Below the pieces are notes generated by a model. The model searched no databases. It was not told where the DNA came from and worked only from the letters and a program-made list of their open reading frames with translations. A program made the position numbers and the translations under genes. From contig NZ_RDQN01000001.1 in the NCBI RefSeq assembly GCF_003703395.1, positions 124,001 to 188,000 of the forward strand: a DNA stretch of 64,000 nucleotides. The letters run 5' to 3'. Of this stretch, positions 20,374-31,191 are shown piece after piece (position 1 is the first letter of the stretch; each line of letters begins with the position of its first letter). The stretch comes from Pseudoxanthomonas spadix. Its GTDB lineage: Bacteria; Pseudomonadota; Gammaproteobacteria; Xanthomonadales; Xanthomonadaceae.

Positions 20374-20832
20374 TCAGTCCCTGGAAGTTTCTGCGCACAG
20401 GATCTCCGAGCAGGCGGCCTGCTGGCCGTCGACCCGGGCGATGCCGTGGTAGAGCGCCATGTTGCGGATCCGGCGCTTGATGACCACCTCCATGTCCAGG
20501 CGGTCGCCCGGGACCACGGTGCGGCTGAACTTGGTGTTCTCGACCTTGACCATGTAGAACAGCTTGCTGCCCGCTTCGGGACCATAGCCGAGCTGGGTGA
20601 TCAGGCCCCCGGCCTGGGCCATGGCCTCGATGATCAGCACCCCCGGCATCACCGAGCGGCCCGGGAAGTGCCCGTTGAAGAACGGCTCGTTGAAGGTCAC
20701 GTTCTTGTAGGCCACGATGCGCTTTTCCGGCTCGAACTCGGTCACCCGGTCCACCAGCAGGAACGGATAGCGATGCGGCAGCAGGTGCTGGATGGCCTGG
20801 ATGTCCAGGGGCAGTTTGATTGTCATGTTCAT
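20374..20832 (-). CDS. fabZ: 3-hydroxyacyl-ACP dehydratase FabZ
   Basis: A 152-residue hot-dog-fold dehydratase of type II fatty-acid synthesis, supplying unsaturated acyl-ACP and balancing lipid A and phospholipid production. [11 protein letters not shown] and the catalytic [20 protein letters not shown] block (His and Glu) are intact. Two starts are possible, ATG 20832 and ATG 20826; the ribosome-binding sequence CAGGAGTC-like is not decisive. It lies 6 bp after lpxD in the lpxD-fabZ-lpxA-lpxB run. Confidence 0.95.
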   Translation of the reverse strand: MNMTIKLPLDIQAIQHLLPHRYPFLLVDRVTEFEPEKRIVAYKNVTFNEPFFNGHFPGRSVMPGVLIIEAMAQAGGLITQLGYGPEAGSKLFYMVKVENTKFSRTVVPGDRLDMEVVIKRRIRNMALYHGIARVDGQQAACSEILCAETSRD

Positions 20833-20838
20833 CGAGTC

Positions 20839-21858
20839 TCAGGAGTCCTTTTTCTCGGCGGGAATGCGCCGGGCGAGTGCGTCCAGCTGGCGGAAACGCG
20901 CCGCGTTCCGGCGCCAGGTGCGCACATCGGTGATGGGAAGGGAAGAGGCATAGGTGCCGGGCGCGGTGATCGGCCCGGCGACCATCGACATGGCCAGCAC
21001 GGTGACCTTGTCGCAGATTTCCAGATGGCCGGAGACGCCGACCTTGCCGGCCAGCATGCAGTAGCGGCCGATCCTGGCGCTGCCTGCAATGCCGACCTGC
21101 GCGGCCATGGCCGTATGCGCGCCGACGTGGACGTTGTGGCCGATCTGGATCTGGTTGTCCAGGCGCACATCCTCTTCCAGCACGGTGTCTTCCAGCGCGC
21201 CGCGATCGATGGTGGTGTTGGCGCCGATCTCGCAGTCGTCGCCGACCACCACCCCGCCCAGCTGCGGCACGTTGAGCCAGCGGCCGTGTTCCATGGCCAT
21301 GCCGAAACCCTGCGCGCCCAGCACCGCGCCGGGATGGATGCGGACATTGCGGCCCAGGCGCACGCGTAGCACCAGGGTGACCCGGGCGACCAGCTCGCAG
21401 TCCTCGCCCACGCTGCAGTGCTCGCCGATCACGCAGCCCGGGCCGATGATGCTGCGCTCGCCCACGCGGCTGCCTTCGCCGATGTACACGTGCGCGCCGA
21501 TGCTGGCGCTGGCGGCCACCTGCGCGCTGGCGTGGATCACCGCGGTGGGATGGATGCCAGGCGGGCGCTCGAACCTGGACTCGAACAGTTCGGACACCTT
21601 GGCAAAGGCCACGTGCGGGTCCCTGGCCACCAGGGCGGTGCCACGCACGCCCTGGACATGGTCGGGGTCCACGATCACGATCGAGGCCTGGGTGGTCGCC
21701 AGCAGATCGGCATAACGCGGGTTGCCCAGGAAGGACAGCTGGCCGGGCCTGGCCGTGGCCAGGGGCGCAGCGCCGGTCACGGCCGCGTCGGCGTCGCCAT
21801 GCAGGACCAAGCCGAAGCGCTCGGCCAGTGCGCCGGCAGTGTGGATCGAAGGGCTCAT
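20839..21858 (-). CDS. lpxD: UDP-3-O-(3-hydroxyacyl)glucosamine N-acyltransferase
   Basis: A 339-residue hexapeptide-repeat acyltransferase, third step of lipid A synthesis. The N-terminal uridine-binding domain ([13 protein letters not shown]) is followed by the left-handed helix and the catalytic His region [34 protein letters not shown] is a family block. ATG 21858 matches the family N-terminus [17 protein letters not shown] terminator after bamA (21890-21914) separates it from bamA. The chaperone gene skp, often found between bamA and lpxD, is absent here. Confidence 0.95.
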   Translation of the reverse strand: MSPSIHTAGALAERFGLVLHGDADAAVTGAAPLATARPGQLSFLGNPRYADLLATTQASIVIVDPDHVQGVRGTALVARDPHVAFAKVSELFESRFERPPGIHPTAVIHASAQVAASASIGAHVYIGEGSRVGERSIIGPGCVIGEHCSVGEDCELVARVTLVLRVRLGRNVRIHPGAVLGAQGFGMAMEHGRWLNVPQLGGVVVGDDCEIGANTTIDRGALEDTVLEEDVRLDNQIQIGHNVHVGAHTAMAAQVGIAGSARIGRYCMLAGKVGVSGHLEICDKVTVLAMSMVAGPITAPGTYASSLPITDVRTWRRNAARFRQLDALARRIPAEKKDS

Positions 21859-21889
21859 GCGCAGGATTTTAACCGAGCCCGCAGCGCAC

Positions 21890-21914
21890 AAACGAAAGCC
21901 CGGACAAGCCGGGC
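21890..21914 (-). terminator. terminator after bamA
   Basis: On the minus strand GCCCGG-CTTGT-CCGGGC is followed by TTTCGTTT, 30 bp after the bamA stop. It suggests that lpxD has its own promoter or depends on read-through. Confidence 0.65.
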
Positions 21915-21943
21915 CCCCGCCACGCCAGCGCCGGCGCGTTGGC

Positions 21944-24430
21944 TCAGAACGAACCGCCGAAGGTGAACTGCAGGCGCTCGACCTTGTCCTGGTCCTCGCT
22001 CTTGAGCGGGAACGCGTAGCTGATCGAGATCGGTCCGACCGGTGCCCGCCACAGCAGCGACACGCCGGTGGAGGCGCGCAGCTCGTTGGCCTTGAAATTG
22101 TCGTAACCGTCGTAGACGTTGCCGACATCGATGAACGCCGAGACGCGCGCGGCGTTGGAGTCGAACAGCTTCGGGAAGATCAGCTCCAGCTGGCCGATGG
22201 TCTTGAGCGAGCCGCCCAGCGGCTGGCCGTCGCTGTAGTAGGGCGTTGGCTCCGAACGCGGGCCCAGGGTGTTGTCCTCGAAGCCGCGCACCGAACGCAC
22301 GCCACCGGCGTAGAAATTCTCGTAGAACGGCAGGCCCGAGGCGGTGAGCGTGCGCGATGCGGCGCCGCTGGTGTCGCACGACACCGCCAGCCCGGTGGTG
22401 GGGTCATAGCAGACCGTGCGGGTGACGTCGTCGCCATAGCTGTCGCCATAGCCGACTTCGCCGCCGGTGCGCAGCACGAAGGCCGGGCTGAGCATCCAGT
22501 ACTTGGAGAACTCGTAGTTGAGCTTGTAGTACTCCACCGTCGACCCGGGCAGGGAGATTTCTGCCGAGACCCGCTGGAAAATGCCACGGGTGGGCATGAA
22601 ATAGTCGTTGCGGGTATCGCGCGCCCAGCCGATCTGGCTGCGCCAGGCGTGGAAGGTCCGACTGCCCAGGGCGTTGATATAGTCGACGATCGCCTGCGGG
22701 GTGGTGCCTTCATAGACACTGACCTGGGTGGAGTCGACCCCGAACATCAGCGACACGCTGTCGCTTTCGCTCAGCGGAATGCCCAGGATCGCCTGCGCGG
22801 CGGTGTTCTTTGACGAATACGCGGCGGTGTTGTAGTCCGAATAGTCCAGGTCGCTGTAGGACAGGTTGTAGCCCAGCGACACGCCGTCGTCGGTAAAGTA
22901 CGGGTTGGTGAACGAAAACGAATAGCGGCTCAGGTAGTCGCTGCGCGAGGCTTCGATCGCGACCCGGTTGCCGCCGCCCAGGAAGTTGTTCTGCGACAGC
23001 TGGATCGAGGTGGTCACCCCCGAGAGTTGCGAGTAGCCCAGGCCGAACACGAAGCTGCCCGACGTGGTCTCCTTCACCGTGTAGACCACGTCGACCTGGT
23101 CGCGCGTGCCCGGCACCGGCTGGTTGGCTACGTCCACGGTTTCGAAGTAACCCAGCCGCTGCAGGCGCACCTTGGACCGGTCGATCGCAGCCTGCGAGTA
23201 CCAGGCGCCTTCGAACTGGCGCATCTCCCGGCGCAGCACTTCGTCGGCGGTGCGCGAGTTGCCCTTGAACTCGATCCGGCGCACGTTGACGCGCGGACCG
23301 GGCACGACCTGCATGTTGATGGCCACGGTGCGCTTTTCGCGGTCCACCGTCGGGATCGGGTTGACTTGGGCGAAGGCGTAGCCGACGTTGGCCAGGGTCG
23401 CGGTGATGCCGTCGGAGCTGACCTCCAGCAGCCGGCGCGAGAAGATCTGGTCCTTGCGCACCAGTACCATCTTCTCCACGCGCTCCTGCGGCAGCACGGT
23501 GTCGCCGCTGACCTTGACGTCGGACACGGTGTACTGCTCGCCCTCGGTGACGCCGGCGGTGAGGAACATGTCCTTCTTGTCCGGGCTGATCGCCACCTGG
23601 GTCGAGTCCAGGCTGAAATCGACATAGCCGCGGTCCAGATAATAGGAGTTGAGCTTCTCGATGTCGCCGGAGAGCTTTTCCTTGGAGTACTGGTCGTCGC
23701 GGCGATACCAGGACAACCAGTTGTGTTCCTGCGATTCCCAGCCGGCGCGGATTTCTTCCTGGTCGAACTTGTCGGTGCCGATCAGGTTGATGTGGCGGAT
23801 CTTGGCGGCCTTGCCTTCCTTGACCGCAATGGTGATGTCCACACGGTTGCGGTCCAGCGGGCTCACGGTCGGGGTGATCTGGACGTTGTACTTGCCGCGG
23901 TTGTTGTACTGGCGCACCAGCTCCTGGGTCACCCGGTCCAGCGCCAGACGGTCGAAGGTGCCGCCTTCGGACAGGCCGATGTCGTTCAGGCCCTTGGTCA
24001 GGTCCTCGGTCTTGATGTCCTTGTTGCCGGTCAGGGTCAGCTTGTTGATGGCCGGCCGTTCCTGCAGCGTGACCACCAGGATCGAACCCTGCCGGCTGAG
24101 CTTGACGTTCTCGAAGAAGCCGGTGCGGTACAGCGCGCGGATCGCATCGCCGATCTTGGCCTGGGTGACGGTGTCACCGCGCTCGATCGGCAAGTAGGTC
24201 AGCACCGTGCCACTGGAAATGCGCTGGACGCCATCGATGCGGATGTCGGTGGCGACGAAGTCCGACGGCGAAGCGGCCGGCGCAGGCTGCATGCCGAAGG
24301 CCGGTGCCTGGGACTGCTGCTGCTCGGACCCGAAGGCCGGCACCATGCCGCTGGACTGAGCCATCGCCGGGGCCGCGATGGCGGACGCCAGGGCAAGGGC
24401 GAGCAGGCGGCGGGTCGGGAGTCGCGTCAT
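21944..24430 (-). CDS. bamA: outer membrane protein assembly factor BamA
   Basis: An 828-residue Omp85 protein that folds and inserts outer-membrane beta-barrels. The signal peptide MTRLPTRRLLALALASAIAA-PAMAQ is followed by an unusual Gln/Pro/Ala linker (residues about 26-55), five POTRA repeats (about 55-440) and a 16-strand barrel. The barrel has the conserved VRGF motif (SVRGFEDNTLGP) and ends in a C-terminal Phe. An extracellular loop has a Cys pair (VCYDPTT and SCDTSG). ATG 24430 is chosen because it begins the signal peptide. Confidence 0.96.
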   Translation of the reverse strand: MTRLPTRRLLALALASAIAAPAMAQSSGMVPAFGSEQQQSQAPAFGMQPAPAASPSDFVATDIRIDGVQRISSGTVLTYLPIERGDTVTQAKIGDAIRALYRTGFFENVKLSRQGSILVVTLQERPAINKLTLTGNKDIKTEDLTKGLNDIGLSEGGTFDRLALDRVTQELVRQYNNRGKYNVQITPTVSPLDRNRVDITIAVKEGKAAKIRHINLIGTDKFDQEEIRAGWESQEHNWLSWYRRDDQYSKEKLSGDIEKLNSYYLDRGYVDFSLDSTQVAISPDKKDMFLTAGVTEGEQYTVSDVKVSGDTVLPQERVEKMVLVRKDQIFSRRLLEVSSDGITATLANVGYAFAQVNPIPTVDREKRTVAINMQVVPGPRVNVRRIEFKGNSRTADEVLRREMRQFEGAWYSQAAIDRSKVRLQRLGYFETVDVANQPVPGTRDQVDVVYTVKETTSGSFVFGLGYSQLSGVTTSIQLSQNNFLGGGNRVAIEASRSDYLSRYSFSFTNPYFTDDGVSLGYNLSYSDLDYSDYNTAAYSSKNTAAQAILGIPLSESDSVSLMFGVDSTQVSVYEGTTPQAIVDYINALGSRTFHAWRSQIGWARDTRNDYFMPTRGIFQRVSAEISLPGSTVEYYKLNYEFSKYWMLSPAFVLRTGGEVGYGDSYGDDVTRTVCYDPTTGLAVSCDTSGAASRTLTASGLPFYENFYAGGVRSVRGFEDNTLGPRSEPTPYYSDGQPLGGSLKTIGQLELIFPKLFDSNAARVSAFIDVGNVYDGYDNFKANELRASTGVSLLWRAPVGPISISYAFPLKSEDQDKVERLQFTFGGSF

Positions 24431-24463
24431 CGTCACATCCGTCGGGGAACTGGTTTCGGAAAG

Positions 24464-24478
24464 GCCCCCGCAGGGGGC
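24464..24478 (-). terminator. hairpin between rseP and bamA
   Basis: On the minus strand GCCCCC-TGC-GGGGGC is followed by CTTTCC, 43 bp after the rseP stop. It could be a weak terminator or an RNA stability element. Confidence 0.35.
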
Positions 24479-24520
24479 AGGCCGCCGCTGGGCGGCCGCA
24501 GGAAAAACAGGCAAAGGCAT

Positions 24521-25879
24521 TCAGATCACCGGGCGCAGGATGTCGTTGTAGAGCGCCAGCCCCATCAGGCCGGCCAGGATGGCCAGGCCAATAAACTGGC
24601 CAGCGGCCATGGCCCGCTCGCTCAGCGGGCTGCCCTTGACCAACTCGATAAGGTAATACAGCAGGTGTCCGCCGTCCAAGACCGGGATCGGCAGCAGGTT
24701 CACAATCGCCAGGCTCAGCGACAGCAGGGCCAGGAACTGCAGGAACCAGGTAAGCCCGCGATCGGCCGAGGCATTGGCCACCTTGGCGATGGTCACCGGG
24801 CCGGACACGTTCTGCAGCGAGGCGTGGCCGGTGACCATGCGCCGGATCATGCCCAGCGAATCGGCCGCCAGCTGCCCGGTCTGGCGCACCGCCACCGGGA
24901 TCGCCGCCAGCGGACCGTAGCGCTGCAGGGCGTCGTAGGCCGGCGCATGGCCGCGGCCCAGGGCGATGCCCAGGGCCCAGAACTCGGCGCCGGTGTCCGG
25001 ATCGGTCATGCGCTGCGGCTGCATTGGCAGGGCCAGGCGGCTGCCTTCGCGCTCGACTTCCACCATCACCTCGCCGCCGCGTGCGCCGAACTTCTGCAGC
25101 AGCGGACGCAAGGTGTCGGCAGTGTCCACCGCTTGGCCATCGATGGCGGTGATCAGGTCGCCGACCTGCAGCGTGCCGGCGGCCGGCGAACCGGGCCTGA
25201 CCTGGCGGACCTCGGCTGGTTCGACGGTGAACTGCCAGCGCAGGCCAAGCGCGCCGGTGACGTCCTGTTCGTCGAAGCCGGCCGGCAGGCGTGAGGTGTA
25301 GACCCGACGGCTGATGTCGTTGCCCGAGGCGTCCTCGACGCGCAGCTGGACATCGCGCCGGTCCATTGCCGCGCCGGTCAGGCCCATCACCGCCTCGGTG
25401 GCCGTGGCGATGGCGCGCCCGTCGACGGCCACGATCCGGTCGCCCGGACGCAGGCCGGACTGCTGGGCGATGCCGTCCACGCGGCCGACCACCGGTGCGT
25501 AATCCTCCTTGCCGATCACGAACATGGCCCACAGCAGGGCCACGCACAGCAGCAGGTTGGCGATCGGGCCGGCGGCCACCACGGCGATGCGCTGCAGGAC
25601 CGGCTTGCGGTTGAAGGCCTCGCCCAGGCGCTCGGCCGGAACCTCGCCTTCGCGCTCGTCGACCATCTTGACGTAGCCGCCCAGCGGGATCGGGGCGATG
25701 GCGAACTCGGTGCCGTGCCGGTCACGGCGCGACCAGATCGGCTTGCCGAAGCCCACCGAAAACCGCAGCACGCCCACCCCGCAACGGCGCGCGACCCAGT
25801 AGTGGCCGAACTCGTGGAACGTGACCAGCACGCCGAGGGCGACGATCATCCACCAGATGGAGCCTGCGATTTCACTCAT
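24521..25879 (-). CDS. rseP: site-2 protease RseP
   Basis: A 452-residue inner-membrane zinc protease that cleaves the anti-sigma factor RseA within the membrane, releasing sigma-E during envelope stress. Active site HEFGH at residues 22-26 and the second motif [14 protein letters not shown] near the C-terminus are present, with two PDZ domains between them (about 115-200 and 215-300). The start overlaps the dxr stop by ATGA. Placement next to bamA is conserved. Confidence 0.96.
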   Translation of the reverse strand: MSEIAGSIWWMIVALGVLVTFHEFGHYWVARRCGVGVLRFSVGFGKPIWSRRDRHGTEFAIAPIPLGGYVKMVDEREGEVPAERLGEAFNRKPVLQRIAVVAAGPIANLLLCVALLWAMFVIGKEDYAPVVGRVDGIAQQSGLRPGDRIVAVDGRAIATATEAVMGLTGAAMDRRDVQLRVEDASGNDISRRVYTSRLPAGFDEQDVTGALGLRWQFTVEPAEVRQVRPGSPAAGTLQVGDLITAIDGQAVDTADTLRPLLQKFGARGGEVMVEVEREGSRLALPMQPQRMTDPDTGAEFWALGIALGRGHAPAYDALQRYGPLAAIPVAVRQTGQLAADSLGMIRRMVTGHASLQNVSGPVTIAKVANASADRGLTWFLQFLALLSLSLAIVNLLPIPVLDGGHLLYYLIELVKGSPLSERAMAAGQFIGLAILAGLMGLALYNDILRPVI

Positions 25880-27084
25880 GCGGAACGGGCTTGGCCTGTG
25901 GTGGTGCGGTGGATCCAGCCCTGGCTGAAATGCCGCGCGAGACCATCGGCCGCCAGCAGCGCCTCCAGGCTTCCGGCCGGGGCATGCGCGTGGGCGGCGA
26001 GGGCGTCCTCGACCAATGCAGGGATCGCTAGGAAACCGATTTTGCCCTGAAGAAACGCTGAAACAGCAGTTTCGTTGGCGGCGTTCAGCACCGCCGGGGC
26101 CGCACCGCCAGTCTCAAGTGCGCTCCAGGCCAGGCGCAGGCAGGGAAAGGCGTCCAGGTCCGGCGCTTCGAATTCCAGGGTGCCGTGGCGCAGCAGATCC
26201 AGCCCGGCCACCCCCGAATCGATGCGCTGCGGCCAGCCCAGGCCCACCGACAGGGCGGTGCGCATGTCCGGCAGGCCCAGCTGGGCCAGGGTCGAGCCGT
26301 CGATGAACTCCACCAGCGAGTGGACCAGGCTCTGCGGATGGACCAGCACGTCCAGGCGCTCGCGGCCGACGTTGAACAGGTGCGCGGCCTCGATCAGCTC
26401 CAGGCCCTTGTTCATCAGGGTGGCCGAGTCGACCGAGATCTTCGGGCCCATCGACCACTTTGGATGGGCCACGGCCTGGGCGACGGTGACCGTTTCCAGC
26501 GAGGCACGGCTGCGGCCGCGGAACGGGCCACCGGAGGCGGTCAGCACGATCCGGCGCACCTGCGCGCCGGCCTGGCGCGAGCCCAGGCACTGGAAGACGG
26601 CGTTGTGTTCGCTGTCGATCGGCACGATCTGCGCGCCGGAGGCCTCGGCGATGGCGATCACCAGCGCGCCGGCCAGGACCAGCGATTCCTTGTTGGCCAG
26701 CAGCAGCCGCTTGCCGGCGCCGGCCGCGGCCAGGGTCGAGGACAGGCCGGCGGCACCGACGATGGCCGCCACCACGGTGTCGCAGGCGTCGCCGGCCACC
26801 AGCGCATCCAGCGCCGCACTGCCGGCGTGCGCCTGGGTCGCCAGGCCCGCCTCGGCCAGGGCGTCGCGCAGCTGGGTGAAGCAGGCCTGGTCGGCGATCA
26901 CGGCGTGCTCGGGGCGATGGCTGCGGCACAGCGCGACCAGCGCGGCGACATTGCTGCCGGCGGCCAGCACGGTGGCGCGCAGCCTGCCAGGGTGGCGCGC
27001 GATCAGATCCAGGGCCGAGCTGCCGATCGAGCCGGTCGCGCCCAGGACCGCGACGTTGCGTGAGGGGAGCGTGGTGGTGTCCAT
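25876..27084 (-). CDS. dxr: 1-deoxy-D-xylulose 5-phosphate reductoisomerase
   Basis: A 402-residue enzyme that makes MEP from DXP using NADPH, the committed step of the non-mevalonate isoprenoid pathway. The NADPH-binding [14 protein letters not shown], the NKESLVLAG segment and the metal/substrate block [12 protein letters not shown] are intact. Start ATG 27084 ([15 protein letters not shown]). Overlap with rseP suggests coupling. With the ispD/ispF fusion at 38879, three MEP-pathway activities lie in this window. Confidence 0.96.
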   Translation of the reverse strand: MDTTTLPSRNVAVLGATGSIGSSALDLIARHPGRLRATVLAAGSNVAALVALCRSHRPEHAVIADQACFTQLRDALAEAGLATQAHAGSAALDALVAGDACDTVVAAIVGAAGLSSTLAAAGAGKRLLLANKESLVLAGALVIAIAEASGAQIVPIDSEHNAVFQCLGSRQAGAQVRRIVLTASGGPFRGRSRASLETVTVAQAVAHPKWSMGPKISVDSATLMNKGLELIEAAHLFNVGRERLDVLVHPQSLVHSLVEFIDGSTLAQLGLPDMRTALSVGLGWPQRIDSGVAGLDLLRHGTLEFEAPDLDAFPCLRLAWSALETGGAAPAVLNAANETAVSAFLQGKIGFLAIPALVEDALAAHAHAPAGSLEALLAADGLARHFSQGWIHRTTTGQARSA

Positions 27085-27089
27085 CGCGA

Positions 27090-27959
27090 TCAGAAGCCCA
27101 GCAGTTCGCGGCCGATCAGGAACACCGGCAGCGCGGCGATCACACTGTCGATGCGGTCCAGGATCCCGCCATGGCCCGGGATGAGGTTGCCGGAGTCCTT
27201 GGCACCCACATGCCGCTTGAGCAGGCTCTCGAACAGGTCGCCGACCACCGAGACCAGCACCGTGGTGACGCTGACCAGCGCCAGCGCCCCGAGCTGGGAG
27301 GCTTGCACCCCGGCCAGCCAGCCACCCAGCAGGCCGACGACCAGGCCGCTGACCAGGCCGCCGAGGAGGCCTTCGACCGTCTTGTTGGGGCTGATGCGCG
27401 GGGCCAGCTTGTGCCTGCCGAACGCACGCCCGGCGAAATACGCGCCGCTGTCGGCGGCCCAGACGATGGCCAGCGCGGTCAGCAGCCACAGGTGTTGCCG
27501 CCACAGATTTTCCTGGAAACCGCCCTGGGCAGTGAAATTGTCCGAATGGATCAGGCACAGCGCGCACCAGGCCGGCACGATCGCCAGGGTGCCGGCGGCC
27601 AGCTTGAACAGCCGCGCCCAGGTCTGGTGGTCCGAGGCGAAACTGTAGAAACGCAGCCACAGCAGCGCCACCAGCCACCAGGCCGCGCCCACCAGCGACA
27701 CGATCTGGAACAGCGCCGGCGAAAACCCGCTGGTCGAACGGCTGGCCCAGGTCAGCACCACCATCAGCGCCAGGTTCAACAGCAGCAGCACGGTGCGCGA
27801 CAGCGTGTCCTCGATCTCGGCCAGCTTCAGCCACTCCCACAGGCCGACCAGGAACATCAGCGCCGCGATGGCCGCCATCCACCGCGTGGGCAGGAACAGG
27901 ATGGCGAGGATCGCCGACGGGCCCATGACCAGGGCGGCAAGCACGCGGGTCCGGGTCAT
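27090..27959 (-). CDS. cdsA: phosphatidate cytidylyltransferase
   Basis: A 289-residue integral membrane enzyme making CDP-diacylglycerol from phosphatidate and CTP, the branch point to all phospholipids. It has eight or so hydrophobic helices and the CDS signature near the C-terminus ([20 protein letters not shown], with GGILDRID following). The uppS stop overlaps its ATG (ATGA). dxr follows after 5 bp. Confidence 0.95.
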   Translation of the reverse strand: MTRTRVLAALVMGPSAILAILFLPTRWMAAIAALMFLVGLWEWLKLAEIEDTLSRTVLLLLNLALMVVLTWASRSTSGFSPALFQIVSLVGAAWWLVALLWLRFYSFASDHQTWARLFKLAAGTLAIVPAWCALCLIHSDNFTAQGGFQENLWRQHLWLLTALAIVWAADSGAYFAGRAFGRHKLAPRISPNKTVEGLLGGLVSGLVVGLLGGWLAGVQASQLGALALVSVTTVLVSVVGDLFESLLKRHVGAKDSGNLIPGHGGILDRIDSVIAALPVFLIGRELLGF

Positions 27960-28702
27960 GGGCAGGTTCCTTGCGTGGCCACCTGGGCGGCAGTCAGGCC
28001 GAAGCGGCGTTCACGCACGGCGAAGTCGTCCAGCGCGGCCTGCAGGACCGTGGCATCCAGGTCGGGCCACAGCGTCTCGGTGAACCATAGTTCGGTGTAG
28101 GCCAGCTGCCACAGCAGGAAATTGCTGATGCGGTGGTCGCCACCGGTGCGGATGAACAGGTCCGGCGGCGGCAGGTCGGCCAGCGCCACCTGGGCGGCCA
28201 GGCGGGCCTCGTCGATGTCTGCCGGCTGCAGGCGGCCGGCGGCCACCTCCTCGGCCAGCGCCCGGGCGGCCTGGGCCAGGTCCTGGCGGCCGCCGTAGCT
28301 GGCGGCGATGACCAGGGTCAGGCGGGCGTTGCCGGCCGTCAGCGCTTCGGCCGCGTGCATGCGCTGGACGATGGCCGGCTGGAACTTCTCGCGCTGGCCG
28401 ATGAAGCGCACGCGCACCCCGCGGCGGTGCAGTTCGTCCACCTCGCGCTCCAGCGCACCCATGAACAGCTTCATCAGCGCGCTGACCTCCTCGGCCGGGC
28501 GACCCCAGTTTTCGCTGGAGAAGGCGAACAGGGTCAGCACCTGGACCCCGCGGTCCAGGCAGAAGTCGATGCACAGGTTGACCGCGCGCGCGCCGGCGCG
28601 GTGGCCGATCATGCGCGGGCGGCGGCGGCGCTCGGCCCAGCGCCCGTTGCCATCCATGATGATGGCCAGGTGGCGCGGGATCCGGGGCAGGGGAGGCGAC
28701 AT
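27956..28702 (-). CDS. uppS: undecaprenyl diphosphate synthase
   Basis: A 248-residue cis-prenyltransferase producing the C55 carrier lipid for peptidoglycan and O-antigen. The catalytic Asp is D17 in [14 protein letters not shown]; the [11 protein letters not shown] block and the C-terminal [20 protein letters not shown] region are intact. ATG 28702 is preferred; a GTG at 28711 is possible. It lies 27 bp after frr, as in most gammaproteobacteria. Confidence 0.95.
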   Translation of the reverse strand: MSPPLPRIPRHLAIIMDGNGRWAERRRRPRMIGHRAGARAVNLCIDFCLDRGVQVLTLFAFSSENWGRPAEEVSALMKLFMGALEREVDELHRRGVRVRFIGQREKFQPAIVQRMHAAEALTAGNARLTLVIAASYGGRQDLAQAARALAEEVAAGRLQPADIDEARLAAQVALADLPPPDLFIRTGGDHRISNFLLWQLAYTELWFTETLWPDLDATVLQAALDDFAVRERRFGLTAAQVATQGTCP

Positions 28703-28729
28703 GGCGGTCACGGAGGTGGTGTGACCCGC

Positions 28730-29287
28730 TCAGACGGCCATCAGTTCCTGTTCTTTCGCCTTGACCACTTCGTCCACATCCTTGATTGCCTTGTCGGTGA
28801 TCTTCTGGATCTCTTCCTCGGCGCGGCGCACCTCGTCCTCGGTGACTTCCTTTTCCTTCAGCAGGTCCTTGATCTGCTGGTTGGCGTCGCGGCGGATGTT
28901 GCGGATGGCCACCTTGGCATCCTCGCCGTTGGCATGCACGACCTTGGACAGGTCGCGGCGGCGTTCCTCGGTCAGGGCCGGGATGTTGATGCGGATGACG
29001 GTGCCGGCGGTGTTGGGGGTCAGGCCCAGGTCCGAGCCCAGGATCGCCTTCTCCACCGCCGAGACCATCTGCTTTTCCCACGGGGTGATGGTCAGCGAGC
29101 GGGCGTCGCTGACCACCACCGAGGCGACCTGGGTCAGGGGCATGTCCGAACCGTAGTAGTTGACCTTCAGGTGGTCGACCAGCGCGGTGGTGGCCCGGCC
29201 GGTGCGCAGCTTGGTCAGGTCATGACGCAGCGATTCGATGCTCTTGTTCATGCGCGCCTGCGCGTCTTTCTTGATGTCGTTCAGCAT
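28730..29287 (-). CDS. frr: ribosome recycling factor
   Basis: A 185-residue two-domain protein that with EF-G splits post-termination ribosomes. [20 protein letters not shown] and the [15 protein letters not shown] block are diagnostic, and the length equals the family norm. ATG 29287 ([10 protein letters not shown]) is the family start; the in-frame extension to 29338 is not supported. Instead of directly following pyrH, it is separated from it by a CDF transporter gene. Confidence 0.96.
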   Translation of the reverse strand: MLNDIKKDAQARMNKSIESLRHDLTKLRTGRATTALVDHLKVNYYGSDMPLTQVASVVVSDARSLTITPWEKQMVSAVEKAILGSDLGLTPNTAGTVIRINIPALTEERRRDLSKVVHANGEDAKVAIRNIRRDANQQIKDLLKEKEVTEDEVRRAEEEIQKITDKAIKDVDEVVKAKEQELMAV

Positions 29288-29368
29288 CGCCGGGTCCCGG
29301 GTTTCGTCAAACCGGGGATTATAGGCGAAAGCCCGCACCGGCCGGACTTGGGCTGCGTGCAGGAAGGC

Positions 29369-30346
29369 TCAGTGGTGGTGTGCGGGCCCGGCCGTGGGGG
29401 CGCCATGGCAGGGCTGGGTGCAGGCCTGGCCGCGTTCCAGCTGCAAGGTCGCGTGGCTGATGCCGAACTGCTCTGACAGCGCCAGCGCGGTGGCATCGAT
29501 GAAGGCATCGTCGTCGCCCGGCTCGGGCCGCACCAGGTGCGCGGTCAGGGCCACTTCGCCGGCGCCCAGCGGCCAGATATGCAGATGGTGGATGGCGCTT
29601 ACGCCCGGCTGGCCGGACAGGAACGCGGCCACTGCGCCCTGGTCGATATGGCGGGGAACGGCATCCATCGCCGCCGAAAAGCTTTCGCGCAGCAGGCCAT
29701 AGGTGCCCGCGGCGATCATCACCCCCACCAACAGCGCGGTGGCCGGGTCCAGCCAGGCCCAGCCCAGCCACCACATCCCGGCGCCGGCCATCACTGCGGC
29801 CAGCGACACGGCCGCATCGGCCATCAGGTGCAGGATTGCGCCGCGGCGGTTGAGGTCCTGCCCTTCGTGCGCATGCCTGCCGCCGCCGTGCAGCAGCCAG
29901 CCCGCGCCCAGGTTCACCACGATGCCGATCGCAGCCACCACCATCACCGGCACTGCAGGGATCGATGGTGGCGCGCTGAAGCGGCCGATCGCCTCCCAGG
30001 CCAGGCCGCCGGAGAACGCCATCAGCACGAGCGCGTTGGCCAGCGGCGCCAGCAGGGTGGATTTGCGCCAGCCGTAGGTGTGGTGGGCCGTGGGCCGGCG
30101 TCGGGCCATGGCCGCAGCGGCCCAGGCCAGGCCCAGGCCAAGCACGTCGCCCAGGTTGTGCAGGGCGTCGGACAGCAGTGTCAGGGAGTTGATGTGCAGG
30201 CCGTAGCCGGCCTCCAGCGCGGTATAGCCCAGGTTGACCAGCATCGCCATGGCATAGCCGCCGGTGCCGGTGCCGTGTGCGCGACCGCCGGTGGCGGGGT
30301 GGGCGTGGCCGTGGCCTGCGTGATCGTCGGAAGGTGCGTGTGCCAT
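29369..30346 (-). CDS. cation diffusion facilitator (zinc/cobalt/cadmium exporter)
   Basis: A 325-residue CDF-family inner-membrane antiporter that exports Zn2+ or related metals. The His-rich N-terminus (DDHAGHGHAHP) is followed by six transmembrane helices. Metal-site A residues lie in SDALHNLGDVLG and ADAAVSLAAV (the H/D plus D pairs). A His-rich loop (HGGGRHAHEGQD), a cytoplasmic metal-binding domain and a His-rich end (GPAHHH) follow. It resembles ZitB/CzcD; metal specificity cannot be read. ATG 30346 is chosen because the long upstream frame is low-complexity. Its presence between frr and pyrH is unusual. Confidence 0.9.
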   Translation of the reverse strand: MAHAPSDDHAGHGHAHPATGGRAHGTGTGGYAMAMLVNLGYTALEAGYGLHINSLTLLSDALHNLGDVLGLGLAWAAAAMARRRPTAHHTYGWRKSTLLAPLANALVLMAFSGGLAWEAIGRFSAPPSIPAVPVMVVAAIGIVVNLGAGWLLHGGGRHAHEGQDLNRRGAILHLMADAAVSLAAVMAGAGMWWLGWAWLDPATALLVGVMIAAGTYGLLRESFSAAMDAVPRHIDQGAVAAFLSGQPGVSAIHHLHIWPLGAGEVALTAHLVRPEPGDDDAFIDATALALSEQFGISHATLQLERGQACTQPCHGAPTAGPAHHH

Positions 30347-30411
30347 GGCCGCCAGGGTGCCGCGCGGTGGCCGCGGACACAATGACAGGCGCGCGGCGCC
30401 TGCGTGCCGGC

Positions 30412-31137
30412 TCAGCTGCGGCCCTGGACCAGGGTGCCGATGTTCTGGCCGCGCAGGATGTTCATCAGGTTGCCGGGCACCGACAGGTCGTAGATGCGCA
30501 GCGGCACCTCGCTGTCGCGGCACAGGGCAAACGCGGCGGTGTCCATCACTTCCAGGCCGCGGTTGAGGACTTCGTCGTAGGTCAGGGTGTCAAAGCGCCT
30601 GGCATCGGGGAACTTGCGCGGATCCTTGTCGTACACGCCGTCGACCTTGGTGGCCTTGAGCAGCAGGTCGGCTTCGATCTCGATCGCGCGCAGCGCCGCG
30701 CCCGAGTCGGTGGTGAAAAACGGGTTGCCGGTGCCGGCGGCGAAGATCGCGATCCGGCCTTTTTCCAGGTGGCGCACGGCCCGGCGGCGGATGTAGCCCT
30801 CGCACACGTCGTTGATCTTCAGGGCGCTCATCACCCGGACCTTGGCGCCGAGCTTTTCCAGCGCATCCTGCATGGCCAGCGCGTTGATGACCGTGGCCAG
30901 CATGCCCATCTGGTCGCCGGTGACCCGGTCCATGCCGTTGGCGGCCAGGCCGGCGCCGCGGAAGATATTGCCGCCGCCGATCACCAGCGCGACCTCGGCC
31001 CCGGCGTCGCGGGCCTCGATGATTTCACGGGCGATGCGGCCGATGACCTTGGGGTCGATGCCGTAATCCTCTGATCCCATCAGCGCCTCCCCGGAAAGTT
31101 TCAACAGGATGCGGCGATAGGCGAGGGGCGCGGTCAT
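30412..31137 (-). CDS. pyrH: uridylate kinase
   Basis: A 241-residue hexameric UMP kinase of the amino-acid-kinase fold. [10 protein letters not shown], the GGGNIFRG phosphate loop, and [14 protein letters not shown] are conserved. It supplies UDP for nucleic acids and for the UDP-sugars used by the lpx genes nearby. The usual upstream partners rpsB and tsf are absent; the neighbour is a repeat element and then parE. Confidence 0.95.
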   Translation of the reverse strand: MTAPLAYRRILLKLSGEALMGSEDYGIDPKVIGRIAREIIEARDAGAEVALVIGGGNIFRGAGLAANGMDRVTGDQMGMLATVINALAMQDALEKLGAKVRVMSALKINDVCEGYIRRRAVRHLEKGRIAIFAAGTGNPFFTTDSGAALRAIEIEADLLLKATKVDGVYDKDPRKFPDARRFDTLTYDEVLNRGLEVMDTAAFALCRDSEVPLRIYDLSVPGNLMNILRGQNIGTLVQGRS

Positions 31138-31191
31138 CGGGGGTGGCCTCTTTGGGGGGTGGGGGCAAACGCCGGCAAGTCTAGCCGAAAC

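Noticed and set aside
29290-29305. another heptamer-arm repeat upstream of frr
   Set aside because: Only CGGGTCCCGGGTTTCG is present, without paired inverted arms; too short to count as a copy.
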